Part shown: piece after piece, positions 1-38,400 of the stretch
Layout: the number at the start of each line of letters is the position of its first letter
How positions within the stretch are numbered: position 1 is the first letter of the stretch
Source of the DNA: Ficedula albicollis
Taxonomy: Eukaryota > Chordata > Aves > Passeriformes > Muscicapidae
Assembly (NCBI RefSeq): GCF_000247815.1
Contig: NC_021681.1
Span: forward strand, 14,332,274-14,396,273
Length of the DNA: 64,000 bases
Direction: 5' to 3'
Made by a program: the position numbers and the translations under genes
Notes under the pieces: model-generated
Seen by the model: the letters and a program-made list of their open reading frames with translations, nothing else
Databases searched by the model: none
What the model was told of the DNA's origin: nothing

Positions 1-26776
<26,776 letters not shown>

Positions 26777-29263
26777 CTAAAAGAAAGAAATAAAAACTTT
26801 AACTGATTTATTCAACACACCATTAACTCAAACACCACTTCAGAAGCAAGCCTGATTATATTTTGGCTGGTTACAGATAATCTCATTTCATCACCTTGAA
26901 TGCACAATTTCCAGCTACTACTGCTATGCTTATGAGGAAAATAAAAAGCTGCAAACATCGTTAACAGGTACAGCATTTTTAGTGACTACAGGCATAAAAC
27001 ATTAACTGCAAATTCTGAAGTCTGTTACAGATTACATTTAGCTTTCACACTGCCATAAGGCATGTAACACTTGGTAAAGCATCATTTGAGCTAAAGAGCC
27101 CACAGAAGACTTGCAACATAGAAGAAAATTTAACAGTTTGGTCTGTCTGATTCTCTAAACGAACTTTCAGAGAACACTACGTTAGTAGAGGACTTCCAAA
27201 CTTTAAAAAAACCCAATACACAGAAAAAAATCCTTTGTAGAATACATTTGTCCTATTTATGCCAAGCATGTGCTTAATGACATCTTTCAGTTCCTTTCAC
27301 TTGCTGTGGTTCTAGATTACAAGACTATGGTTTTGTCTTGGGTCGTGCATAGAAGATTAGTTCTGGAGATGGCTGCACCATGTGCATCGACGCTTTTATG
27401 AAGGAATTCAGACTTAAGATGGAAAAGTCTGGAAGACTTGACTCCAAAAGCAGAGCTCAGCCATGAGGAGCCCATGGTAAAACACAGGAGCCTTATCAAT
27501 CCTGTCTATGTTAAGCAAACACATGGCCTGGAATAAAACTTGTGTACTTTCGATTACACCGCATGCTGCAATGGTTTGAGTTAATTTTGGTATTGTAAGG
27601 GAAAAGACAACTGCTCTGAAAAAAGTAATTTCTTCTGTAATTTTTTGGATGTACCTTCATATCAAAATGGTTAATATTAAATAATTTAGTGAATGCAAAA
27701 TATGTGTGAAGTTACAGGTTTGAAATTTTAAAAGTTGCAATGAAAGCTTGTTCTTTGATACTTTTTTCAGGGTTTTCAGTATTATCAAGTGCATTTACTT
27801 CCAAGAGGGACAAATAAAAAACAAAAAAAAGTGCTTCATATCACTGAAATGGCAAATTATTAATCCCATAATCTCCCATAATTCTAAAACAGTTAAAATT
27901 AACAGATTTTAACACGAACAAGTGACTCATACTTAGTGGAAAATATTACAGCAATTTCTAATAACATGCTCTATGGTCTGTAGAGTTCTTTGCCCCAAGA
28001 TTTTCAATGTACTACAGATGACAGGCATGTTCTTAACGTCCAAAGAAGTGAAAGACTTTTTCATAAAAAGGACTTTCAATCCAGAAACTGATTTTGGAAG
28101 GTAAGTTAAAAATCAGAATTCAGACATTTTTCTCGCTTAAAGACCAATTTTGTTGATGATCTAAGTTTAGAAATTTCCTTTTCCATTCCTTTGCTCAGCA
28201 AAGGAACTCCAGGGACTGCTCTGCAAGTCCTTGTTCCTAAGTCCCTATGGCTGAGAAGGACATCCTGTGCTGCTATACTAAACCATCTCTGCAAGGCTGG
28301 GCTTTAGCAATAAGAAACCTGGAACCCAGAAATAATAAGTAGGAACAGAACAATTCCTAAACCAGTAAAGCATTTCTCCTCTTGGACATGGAATTACAAG
28401 AGGCTCAGAAATTAACTACATATAGAAACAATACAAAAGTGCCTCCACACTTGAAATGTCTTATTTCCCAGTTTTGAAGACAGGTTTTTAAATTAGGGTG
28501 TGGTAAGCCTGTATGAAGTATGCCAATGACTGGCCTGTTCATTATTTTGTTCTGCAGTCATTACCATTTCACAGATATTTACTATTTTCAGCAGAGACCA
28601 TGTGGTAGCACACACTATGGCAGTCACTCCTCATTATTCATCTTCACCTGGGCTAAAGGCATTTTGTGTGATATTATGTAACTTTCTTCTCTGTGATTCT
28701 TCTTTTAGAATGCATTATGTTTTACAGCAGTCTGTGTGTTTAAACTAAAGGAAAAATTGAATTCCATTACAGTCTTCTGGCAAAACCTTGATCCACAACT
28801 TCCTTTTGAGTGTTACTGCATATTTCAAAGTCAACTGCTTTACTTGCACACCTGAAATTTTATATTTCACTAAAAACCCCCACTACTTCTCCATCACACC
28901 AAAACTTCCATTTTCTATTTCCTCTCTCCTCCTGCCGCTAGGTCTCCTGATGAATACTGACCAAAAAGTCACCTTGAGCTCTTCAAAGAAAAGTACAGCC
29001 AGATTGAAAAGGATGGCAGAACAATGCTATTAAATGAAGTACTTAATGAGTTCCAAATTTCAAGCCTCTGCCACATTGGTTTTAACAACAGCAAAAACTA
29101 TCCTTCCAGACACGAGTAGCTCTGCCTGATTACAGGCCTGCAACCCTGCACTGAGATTATAAATGTCCTGTAAAACACAAAGAAGTGGCCTGCTATGCCC
29201 GTGGCATTTTCCTGCTTATTCAGCACTACACAATGCTCATTTTCCTACTGCTGCTCCCAAATA
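26777..29263. other. sequence upstream of OPA1 exon 2
   Basis: This must be OPA1 intron 1, at least in part, because exon 2 starts with a split codon. AT-rich. I found no ATG-TGG-Arg type first exon, no CpG island and no recognisable element in it. Confidence 0.5.
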
Positions 29264-29330
29264 GCGGTTGGAACTAGATGATCTCCACGTTCCCCTTCCA
29301 ACTCAAACCATCCCATGACGCTATGAAATT
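29264..29330 (+). mobile_element. short CR1 LINE tail beside the minisatellite
   Basis: The sequence gcggttggaactagatgatc, ccccttccaactcaaacca and catgacgctatga matches the CR1 3' end with moderate divergence. It ends about 300 bp before the 43-bp array. Confidence 0.75.
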
Positions 29331-29628
29331 TGCCAAGGAACATCGTGCTATTATCCAGCATTCATTGCCATTGCTCCAGTCTGGATTGGTGTAGTAGAAC
29401 GGTGGAAAACAAGCGGGACGCAAGGCAGCTGCTGGAGGGACAATGCCTGGACACGACACCGGCCCGAGCACCCCAGGGCGAGAGTGCGGGAGAAGCAGCT
29501 CCCCTCTACATGCACCGCCTGGCCCAGGCCCCAGGGGAGCTGCAGGATGGGAAACTGCCCAGCCCGGGGGTACAGCTGCCGCCTGCAGCAGCCTCAGGCC
29601 CAGCCCTGCGCCACTCACACCCGCACCT

Positions 29629-31047
29629 GGGTCTGTCACACCGCGGTGCTGGATCCCGGCAGCGGGAGCCTGGGTCTGTCACACCGCGGTGCTGGATCCC
29701 GGCAGCGGGAGCCTGGGTCTGTCACACCGCGGCGCTGGATCCCGGCAGCGGGAGCCTGGGTCTGTCACACCGCGGCGCTGGATCCCGGCAGCGGGAGCCT
29801 GGGTCTGTCACACCGCGGCGCTGGATCCCGGCAGCGGGAGCCTGGGTCTGTCACACCGCGGCGCTGGATCCCGGCAGCGGGAGCCTGGGTCTGTCACACC
29901 GCGGCGCTGGATCCCGGCAGCGGGAGCCTGGGTCTGTCACACCGCGGCGCTGGATCCCGGCAGCGGGAGCCTGGGTCTGTCACACCGCGGCGCTGGATCC
30001 CGGCAGCGGGAGCCTGGGTCTGTCACACCGCGGCGCTGGATCCCGGCAGCGGGAGCCTGGGTCTGTCACACCGCGGCGCTGGATCCCGGCAGCGGGAGCC
30101 TGGGTCTGTCACACCGCGGCGCTGGATCCCGGCAGCGGGAGCCTGGGTCTGTCACACCGCGGCGCTGGATCCCGGCAGCGGGAGCCTGGGTCTGTCACAC
30201 CGCGGCGCTGGATCCCGGCAGCGGGAGCCTGGGTCTGTCACACCGCGGCGCTGGATCCCGGCAGCGGGAGCCTGGGTCTGTCACACCGCGGTGCTGGATC
30301 CCGGCAGCGGGAGCCTGGGTCTGTCACACCGCGGTGCTGGATCCCGGCAGCGGGAGCCTGGGTCTGTCACACCGCGGTGCTGGATCCCGGCAGCGGGAGC
30401 CTGGGTCTGTCACACCGCGGTGCTGGATCCCGGCAGCGGGAGCCTGGGTCTGTCACACCGCGGTGCTGGATCCCGGCAGCGGGAGCCTGGGTCTGTCACA
30501 CCGCGGTGCTGGATCCCGGCAGCGGGAGCCTGGGTCTGTCACACCGCGGTGCTGGATCCCGGCAGCGGGAGCCTGGGTCTGTCACACCGCGGTGCTGGAT
30601 CCCGGCAGCGGGAGCCTGGGTCTGTCACACCGCGGTGCTGGATCCCGGCAGCGGGAGCCTGGGTCTGTCACACCGCGGTGCTGGATCCCGGCAGCGGGAG
30701 CCTGGGTCTGTCACACCGCGGTGCTGGATCCCGGCAGCGGGAGCCTGGGTCTGTCACACCGCGGTGCTGGATCCCGGCAGCGGGAGCCTGGGTCTGTCAC
30801 ACCGCGGTGCTGGATCCCGGCAGCGGGAGCCTGGGTCTGTCACACCGCGGTGCTGGATCCCGGCAGCGGGAGCCTGGGTCTGTCACACCGCGGTGCTGGA
30901 TCCCGGCAGCGGGAGCCTGGGTCTGTCACACCGCGGTGCTGGATCCCGGCAGCGGGAGCCTGGGTCTGTCACACCGCGGTGCTGGATCCCGGCAGCGGGA
31001 GCCCGGGTCTGTCACACCGCGGTGCTGGATCCCAGCGCCGGGATCGT
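29629..31047. repeat. 43-bp GC-rich minisatellite, about 33 copies
   Basis: The unit starts gggtctgtcacaccgcgg and ends cggcagcgggagcct. Copies start at 29629, 29672, 29715 and so on every 43 bp up to 31005, then degenerate. Each copy carries CCGCGG and GGATCC sites and four or five CpGs. Copies 3 to 15 have C, and the others T, at the base after CCGCGG. It lies in the divergent interval between OPA1 and ATP13A4. The unit has no stop codon in any forward frame, so long forward ORFs of 540 to 620 codons exist. I do not consider them genes. Confidence 0.97.
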
Positions 31048-31232
31048 GGTTCCCTCACACCGCGGTCCTGGATCCCCCACACCGTGCTCTGTGCCCCCTG
31101 TCACCCCAGTGATCGCCTCGGGGCCTCATCCCTGTGTCCCTGGCCCGTCTCGGGCCCCCAGCGCGGCCTGGCCCGACAGGGCAGGGCTGGAGAGGTGCTG
31201 AGCTGAAGCCCAGGCCAGACAGTGGTACCAGG

Positions 31233-32253
31233 GGCTTCCACGCTGTTACAGATAAGATTCTGATGAATCCCCAGCTGTTGTTGTGCCTGGGGAGTGCACG
31301 ACACGGGTGGCAGCGCTGCCCTGAAAGCTGGAAAACACAAGATGTTCCCCACTGGGCTTCTGCGTGTTTTGGAGGTTTTTTATCAGGAGGCACCAGAAGA
31401 GTTCATCAGCTCCATCCATCTGCCCTCACACAGGGTCACCTCTGGTTAGGTCATTTCTCAGCAGTGCATGCCACACCTGTCCCTAAAGACCACAGACATT
31501 GGAGTGCTCACCTGGCAAGGCCAGTGCTTGCTAACTTTAATAGAAAGTCACCTCTGGTTAGGTCATTTCTCAGCAGTGCCTGCCACACGTGTCCCTAAAG
31601 ACCACAGACATTGGAGTGCTCACCTGGCAAAGCCAGTGCTTGCTGACTTTAATAGAAACTATTCCTTCGTATCTGATCTGAATCTTTCTTGTAACATGTG
31701 CACAGTGGACATATTATATTCTCCAGTTACGTGTTTGAAGACTGGTGCCATGACTCTTCTCAGTCTCCTTTCCTTTAGATAGAATAACACTAAGTACCTG
31801 GCTTCCACGCTGTTACAGATAAGATTCTGATGAATCCCCAGCTGTTGTTGTGCCTGGGGAGTGCACGACACGGGTGGCAGCGCTGCCCTGAAAGCTGGAA
31901 AACACAAGATGTTCCCCACTGGGCTTCTGCGTGTTTTGGAGGTTTTTTATCAGGAGGCACCAGAAGAGTTCATCAGCTCCATCCATCTGCCCTCACACAG
32001 GGTCACCTCTGGTTAGGTCATTTCTCAGCAGTGCATGCCACACCTGTCCCTAAAGACCACAGACATTGGAGTGCTCACCTGGCAAGGCCAGTGCTTGCTA
32101 ACTTTAATAGAAAGTATTCCTTCGTATCTGATCTGAATCTTTCTTGTAACATGTGCACAGTGGACATATTATATTCTCCAGTTACATGTTTGAAGACTGG
32201 TGCCGTGACTCTTCTCAGTCTCCTTTCCTTTAGATAGAACAACACTAAGTACC
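31233..32253. repeat. tandem duplication of a 455-567 bp block with an internal 112-bp duplication
   Basis: The block starting ggcttccacgctgttaca occurs at 31233 and 31800. The first copy is longer because it contains a 112-bp unit twice (31435-31546 and 31547-31658). The right part of both copies resembles old CR1 sequence in reverse orientation. Confidence 0.93.
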
Positions 32254-32370
32254 TCTTCCATATTTTACGACTCCTTTGTCATTCTTCTCGGTGCTCTCCT
32301 GTGGACTGTCACCAGTTGATTCATTGCTTCCTTTCTGTAATGTGGCCAGAACTGGGTGTCACAGGCTGAA
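32195..32370 (-). mobile_element. old CR1-like LINE fragment, reverse orientation
   Basis: The order cttctcagtctcctttcc, tagatagaacaacacta, ggtgctctcctgtggac and gtggccagaactgggtgtc parallels the reverse complement of the CR1 3' region. Divergence is high. A truncated duplicate of the first part is at about 31730-31798. Confidence 0.5.
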
Positions 32371-35327
32371 AAACAGAAAATTAGATTTGGGGTGCTTTAG
32401 AGGTCAGGCTTCTGTTCATGCTGTGAGATTTTTCAAAGCAAAATAAATTGCATAAGGATGACATAATACATAAATGTATCTTCAGGACTGAGATAAAAGT
32501 TGTTGGGATGAGGTAAGGCAGGTGTTTTTGTCTCTTGCTTGCCTAGTTTTTGACTATATTTTAAATCCTACTTTGTTTTTATATTTTAGCTTGACCAGTT
32601 ATTTCTGTAATTTATGTATGATTTTTTAAGGGAAGTTTCAATTTGAAAATATGAATGATGATACTCCATAGTACATGCTAACAAATAGCTTTTTATGAAT
32701 AAACACTATGTAATTCTTACTCCAAACAGTAGAGAGCATCATATAACTAAAGGTTCCACTTTAGGCTGCTTTTTCTCCAGGCGATGGTGAACATGATTGA
32801 GAAAATTAACAAATACCAACATCTTCTTTGGTTCTAGATTAACACTTTGATGAATTATTATGACAGATTGCCAGACTATAAAAATAATGAATGTTCTGCA
32901 CCTTTAACCTGTTTTTGCTTTGTTTTCATTTGTGAAAGTATAAATGCTCCTATAAGGGTGTTCTCTAGGAGTGGAGAACACCTTGGATCTGGAATAAAAC
33001 TATGAATAGTGAAAAGCTTGTATGAGCATTTATTCTTCCATGGAGATGCTGCTTTGGTGGGGTCTCTGCATCTATCATCTCTGTGCCAGAGCAACCAAGG
33101 ACCCCTGTTGCACCCTATCTGCTACAGACACTAGAAAGAGCAAGGGTGATGTTTGGGAAAGCAGCAAAAAGCTGACCAGGCAGAAAAGGCATGTGTGACA
33201 GTCCTGTTTTTCACCCCTGACACCTCCCAAAATAATGAATCATTTCCCACAATCATCAGCCTGCCTTAGAGAAGGTACCTTTGCAGTAGTTTCCTGTGAG
33301 TTACAGCTTCTAGATAGCAATGCTCATTTTTCCCAAGTAATCAGGTTTATCAGAAATGGAATTTACTATGTTCTTTCTTTCAAAGTTTTAGTTTATATCA
33401 TGACAATCGTGTAATGACTGGAGTTCCCTTTCCTTGGTCTCAAAAGAATAAAATAGTAAGTTGAGAGGCTCAGAGCAAGTTGCATTGGGAAGAAGAAGAG
33501 GGTAGCACTGAAGTTGGATCTGGAGAGAGCTTTGTTCCCCCTTGATCTCGTGCAATAAATGACCCTTACACAGCTTAGTACAGACATATCCTTGTCAGTC
33601 CAGCCTCTGCTCTGGGCTCCTTTGGGAAGTGTGGTACCTGTCAAGGCAAAACAACTTGGCTCCAGTGCTTATCACCAGCATTTTCAAACACATCTGTCCC
33701 TGTACTGTGCATAGGTGCACATCTGTTTGCATTAACTGACCCAATTCCTTCATTTTCTCTTCTCCGTTTCCTGCACTCTGTTTCAGTTTCTCTGAGCCTG
33801 ACCACTGGAAGGTAGGCAGTGGTCTTTCCTGTTGCTTGAGATATGGAATTATACAAGTCCATGCCTTGTGGCAGCAAAATGCTGAGGAATAGGAACTAAC
33901 TTGATACCTCTTGATCTGGTTCAGTCACCCTAGGAATAATGTTTTAGTTTTCTTAACATACTTGCTGGAAGAACAGGTTTGCCTTTCCTGACTTCACTCC
34001 TAAAATATTTCTTGTGTAACTTCTTAAAAAGTAGCGAAGTACGAGGAAATAGTAGTGAAATGGGAATGAATCACAAGAATTCAGTATGTTTTCCTGCTCA
34101 TATCAACAGCCACATCAGGTACAGGAACACCATGGGTGTGGATTTTCTGACTTTTTTTTTCTTGCTAACATACTGGCACTTACACACTACTTTCTGGAAA
34201 ATCTGGATCACAGGGGTGAATGAATCCACGGTCAGACTCCTTTATTATTACATGTTATGCCTAAGCCTGAGAAAACATAAACAGTACAATTCTAGAAACA
34301 TTTTCCACAAAGATGCTGCTAAATATTAAAGCACAAATTAGTAGGTTACTTATCATAAATTCTCAGATATGCTGCTTGGGCAGATTTCAGTATATAAAAA
34401 CCTCCATCTTTTCCGTATCTGTATTGCACAGAGACAGCATGGTAAAATACATAAACTCAGCTCCAACCTGCTCAAAAAGAACTTTTCCAGTTTCAGTAAG
34501 AATTTGATTGAGTGAAGGATACAGCCACTACATACAGCTAATTTTCTGTCTAAGTTAAAACTAGCTGTGATTCTGAATGTCAAGATTATTAGCTTCCTCC
34601 CCCCCCCCCAAAAAAAAAAAAAAAAAAGGAGGTGGTAAAACTATCAGTGTTGTTTTCCTGCCAACTTCCTTTTGGCTCTGATTTAAAGGTCAGAGACATC
34701 TTATCTAGCTTGCTTACTGACATCAGTGGGAAACTCTGGTTTTCCCCAGAAGTAAATAAATAACCTCAGTGATGTCTCCCAAAGCTATATAGTGAGGTCA
34801 GAAAACATTCTATGAGGATATTCTCAATAATGAATAAAGGTCCTGGTTACAGATCCTACCCGCTGAATCCTGATACACAGTCAGTGCATAAACCCAGCTG
34901 CAGAATAGGGGCCCCTTTTTACAGTGCCAGAGCTTGATTTGTTTTCCATGGATATGTGGGGATCACTGCTGAACTGGTTGCTAAGAGTGTTAACAACAGT
35001 AATGCCTATTTTTGCTTCTTATTTGGACACACTCCTGGTCTCCAGTGATTCCATAATCTCATGAATAAAAATACTCCCCTCTTGCCCTCCCCTAAAAGTT
35101 TTGTGCTAACAACACTTGCTTGCACCTACCAGAGCTATGCTCTGGAGTCATATTGTGGCACACACTTGTAAGATTGAACTTTTTCTTCCCTGCATTGTTT
35201 TTGAGTGAATTCTGCATGAACCCTCACAATTGCAAAACTCCAACAACATAATGGAGGGAGGAGGGATAAAGTGTTACCTGCTAACCCCAGAGAGGGAGGA
35301 GCTCCCTACTTCAAACATCATCAGAAT
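32371..35327. other. intergenic or 5' region before ATP13A4
   Basis: No coding exon, mobile element or CpG island could be recognised, apart from the C/A homopolymer junction at 34599. Confidence 0.5.
34599..34627. repeat. homopolymer junction: C11 followed by A18
   Basis: Eleven C are followed directly by eighteen A, with gga after. Exact lengths are unreliable in most sequencing chemistries. It lies between the minisatellite region and ATP13A4 exon 1. Confidence 0.9.
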
Positions 35328-35334
35328 TATAAGG
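35328..35334 (+). promoter_or_regulatory. possible TATA-like element upstream of ATP13A4
   Basis: TTATAAG lies 102 bp upstream of the ATP13A4 start codon, which would be a plausible TATA position for a short 5' UTR. The surrounding 200 bp is neither GC-rich nor otherwise distinctive, and a non-coding upstream exon is possible. This is inference only. Confidence 0.2.
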
Positions 35335-35435
35335 AAGGTGTGTACTTAGAGCACTTCCTCAATGTAGAAGTTCAAGCACACTATGCTGAAGACCTGTCCT
35401 GAGGGTGCAGTAGAAAGTCTCCAGAGGGTCATTTC

Positions 35436-35498
35436 ATGGGGGAAAATCCTGCCAAGAACCATTATGCACAGCTTAACCAGGGAGAAGAGAATGAGATG
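35436..35498 (+). CDS. ATP13A4: ATP13A4 exon 1, coding part with start codon
   Basis: ATG opens [20 protein letters not shown] followed by M, then donor gtgagt. It aligns with the short first coding exon of ATP13A4/5 (ALLN-GEE-E pattern). An in-frame TGA at 35400-35402, with no ATG between, supports this start. The start context has G at +4 but T at -3. The next exon is 8.1 kb away and joins in phase 0. Confidence 0.88.
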
Positions 35499-38400
35499 GT
35501 GAGTTGTATCTCTGTCTAGGTCTTTCTCAGCTTGAAGCAGAAGGTGGCATGTGCAATAAAATGCTACAGATTGTAATTGAGTTATGGCTAGTTGGGGTAT
35601 TTCCCTGATAGAAACATACAGTTTAAAGGGATATATATATATTTTTTTTTAGCAGAAAGAAAATAAGGTTGGTTGTGTCCATTGGATTTTAACTGGTTAA
35701 GCCCTCCAATAGGGGATGGTGGCTCAACAGATTATTCATGCGGTGTTATAAATGTAGATGGAGGTGGCTTAATATGAGCTTGAGGGATGGGCAAGACCAG
35801 AATCCCCAACTGTTTGAGAGCTGGATCTCCAGGATCAGCTCCAGTTAGAGAACTGGAAACCTTGGCTTTCTCCAAAATATAAGAACACCTGTTATGTTTG
35901 CCTAAATTACTGGCAAATGCGGTCTGTTGAATTACCAACGCTATCTTAGAAGCTGGGATTCCTAAATACAGAACTACTATATTTATTTCCAGAGCTTCTC
36001 AGGGAGAAATATGTTAGCATGCATTTTGTAACCTCTGTAATAAGTCCTATGTTTACACAAAATCTCTGGTCTCCTGCATGGCACTGCTTTTAAATATCAA
36101 TGCTAGTGCACGTTTGGAGTGAATTCAGTGTTTCTGAGCTGCTTTGGCATTACTGTGAGTTATGAGTAGCTATTCACATGGATTCTGTCCCTCTAACATA
36201 TTCTGCTGGAGATGTCAGATCAATGATGCAGCTGTAAAACCACAGTTCTTAGGCTGGTAAATGCAGTGCTTCTCAAAATTCCTGTGCTGCAGAGCCACTG
36301 GAGCGCTGCTGTGAGTGCCTGCAGGATTTCAATAGCAAAGCTATTGAAACACAGTCACAAGTTGACACAACTTTCACTTTCAGAAATCCTGGAGAAGTCT
36401 TCAAAATCTCCTGACTGCGTGAGATTCCTGTTCTAGTGAAAGAGATTGTGTCATGTGCAAACATGGATACCTGTAATCTTGCAAAGAAAAATGTAGAATT
36501 TCAGACAGCTCTCTCAGCCATCCAGGGAAGGGGAGATGCCACATTTTGCGTAATGCAAACTGGGGAATGCAGTAGAGAGTCACCCAGCAGCATGAACTGA
36601 GCAGTGCAGGAAGCACAAGGCTTCGAGGGTGGGGACTAATTAGCTCCGTGCAATGCGGAACCCGACTGGCTCCACCGCCCGGTTTCTAAAGCTGCTGACA
36701 GCACCCCGCTCCTGGCTCTAGCCCTGGTGCTGATGTGCCACTGCTCCCCAGCTCCAAACAGCTGCTGCGTTTGTGCCTCTGCTCCACCCTGCCCTGTCCT
36801 TCTAGGACTATAAACACCCTGTCGTGCTCTCACCACTACTGGTGTTGTCTGTAGCAATGCCAATTGAGCTGGAGCTAATTAGGTTTAAGTGGATTGTCTG
36901 GTGCTGTGTACAATCACACTATTGTACCCTGAATGTTCGCTTCCAGCTGTGCACTGCTGGGACACCAAAGCTCTGCTTGTGTGGAGCCAGTTATCCCAAA
37001 GATGTTCTTGTTTCTCACAAGTATCATACTGAGCCTACGTGTCCTGAATCGGGTGCACTGTGAATCTGAGGTTTTTCATGCACAGCTGCTGTGTGTGTCC
37101 AGTGTTGAGTCAGTCTTCTCTATGAATCCAGAGTGTCTGGCAGTTGCCATGCTCTCCATGCCTTCAGTGAGTATGATCAATGCTCATTCACTTGGGGTTC
37201 CCAAATGGAAATTGAAGAAAAAAGCCTTGTAAAGCACTTGAGTAGAAAATGCAATTAAAATGGTAGCCAAATTATGTTAAATTAGGCAGGAATGTGTATG
37301 TGTTTGTTACATAGATGTAAGAGAGACAACAAGTATGAGATAGAGGAAGGTATCCCTGAGGATGTATGAGGTTCTGTAAGAGGATGAGAAAAAAGCAACA
37401 TGTGTATAGAAAAAAAGAACAGCTAATGTGTGTATTTGTGTGAAAGTAAAAAAAGAAAATAGTATGTAAATGAGAGTAGTTGTGAAGAAAAAGAAGGCTG
37501 TCTTTATGCAGAGGAGTGAAGAAGAATACATGAAATAAAGAGAATTACTTTCTTTAAATTCAAAGCAATGAAAAATATTTTTAGATGTTGTTTTCAACAA
37601 TGTACCTGAACCAAAGTATTAACAAGCAGTTCTTGACTTCTCAAACAAGATCAGATCTCTTGGTCTAATAATGTAACAGCTGACACCGTGCTGTGCAAGT
37701 GCCAGGTCTTCCAGAGTGGAATAGTTCAAGTAATCTGAAAGCATGCAAGTAATTAATTTGAGCTCTGGATGTGCAATGCTTCCCTTTGCTGAACCAGCTG
37801 TCCAATTTGCTGAGGAAAGTTGGGGAACTCTAATATGAAGAAATACGTTGAAGCTTTCTTCTGTATTTCCATTTCTTGGTACAGCTGAGGTGCTGGATTG
37901 TTCTGAATTTAAGAATAATCACTCTGACTTAGAAAATCTAACCTGTATATCCTTGTGTATGTCTTTGGGATTACTTTACAATTGCTGCAGAACATTTGCT
38001 TAAATGAAAGTTCACTCTTCTGCTAAGCTAAAACTTAGCAAAATGTATTCAGACCACGAGATAAACTCTCTCTCCATAACCATTTGTAGTACCAGAAAGA
38101 TATTATTAGTGAAAGAACTCTGGACACAGCAGCTTGCTTCAGAGAGGGCTAATACTATGCTTTCCTTCAGAAAAATCTGCTTGAAGATTTTGAGAAGTAC
38201 ATTTACTGTGGAATACGAGGAGGAAGGAAAAACACAGCTTTATGCTCTTTGCCAATTTGATGTTCTTCTCTGCACAGCTTGGGAATAATCATTCCCTTTG
38301 CACAAAACCTAAAGTGTGAAGCTTAAGTCTTGCAGTGAAAAAGATTGTGATAGACTTTGACAGGCTGCTGCTTTGGGAAGGATTTGCCAGCAGCCTGTCT

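Noticed and set aside
29048..29079. Minus-strand ATGTGGCAGAGG as OPA1 exon 1
   Set aside because: It starts Met-Trp-Gln-Arg, but no donor follows at the required phase, and the next residues do not resemble the OPA1 N-terminus.
29330..31206. Forward ORFs of about 540 to 620 codons
   Set aside because: They are produced by the stop-free 43-bp minisatellite and exist in all three frames with the same repeating peptide. There is no splice structure or family match.
31055..32237. Several ORFs of 80 to 154 codons on both strands
   Set aside because: They lie in a duplicated GC-rich block with CR1-like sequence. The same peptides repeat because of the duplication, and no family similarity is visible.
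36500..36540. Minus-strand ATGTGGCATCTC as OPA1 exon 1
   Set aside because: No donor in the right phase, no similarity beyond the first two residues, and it lies downstream of the ATP13A4 start.
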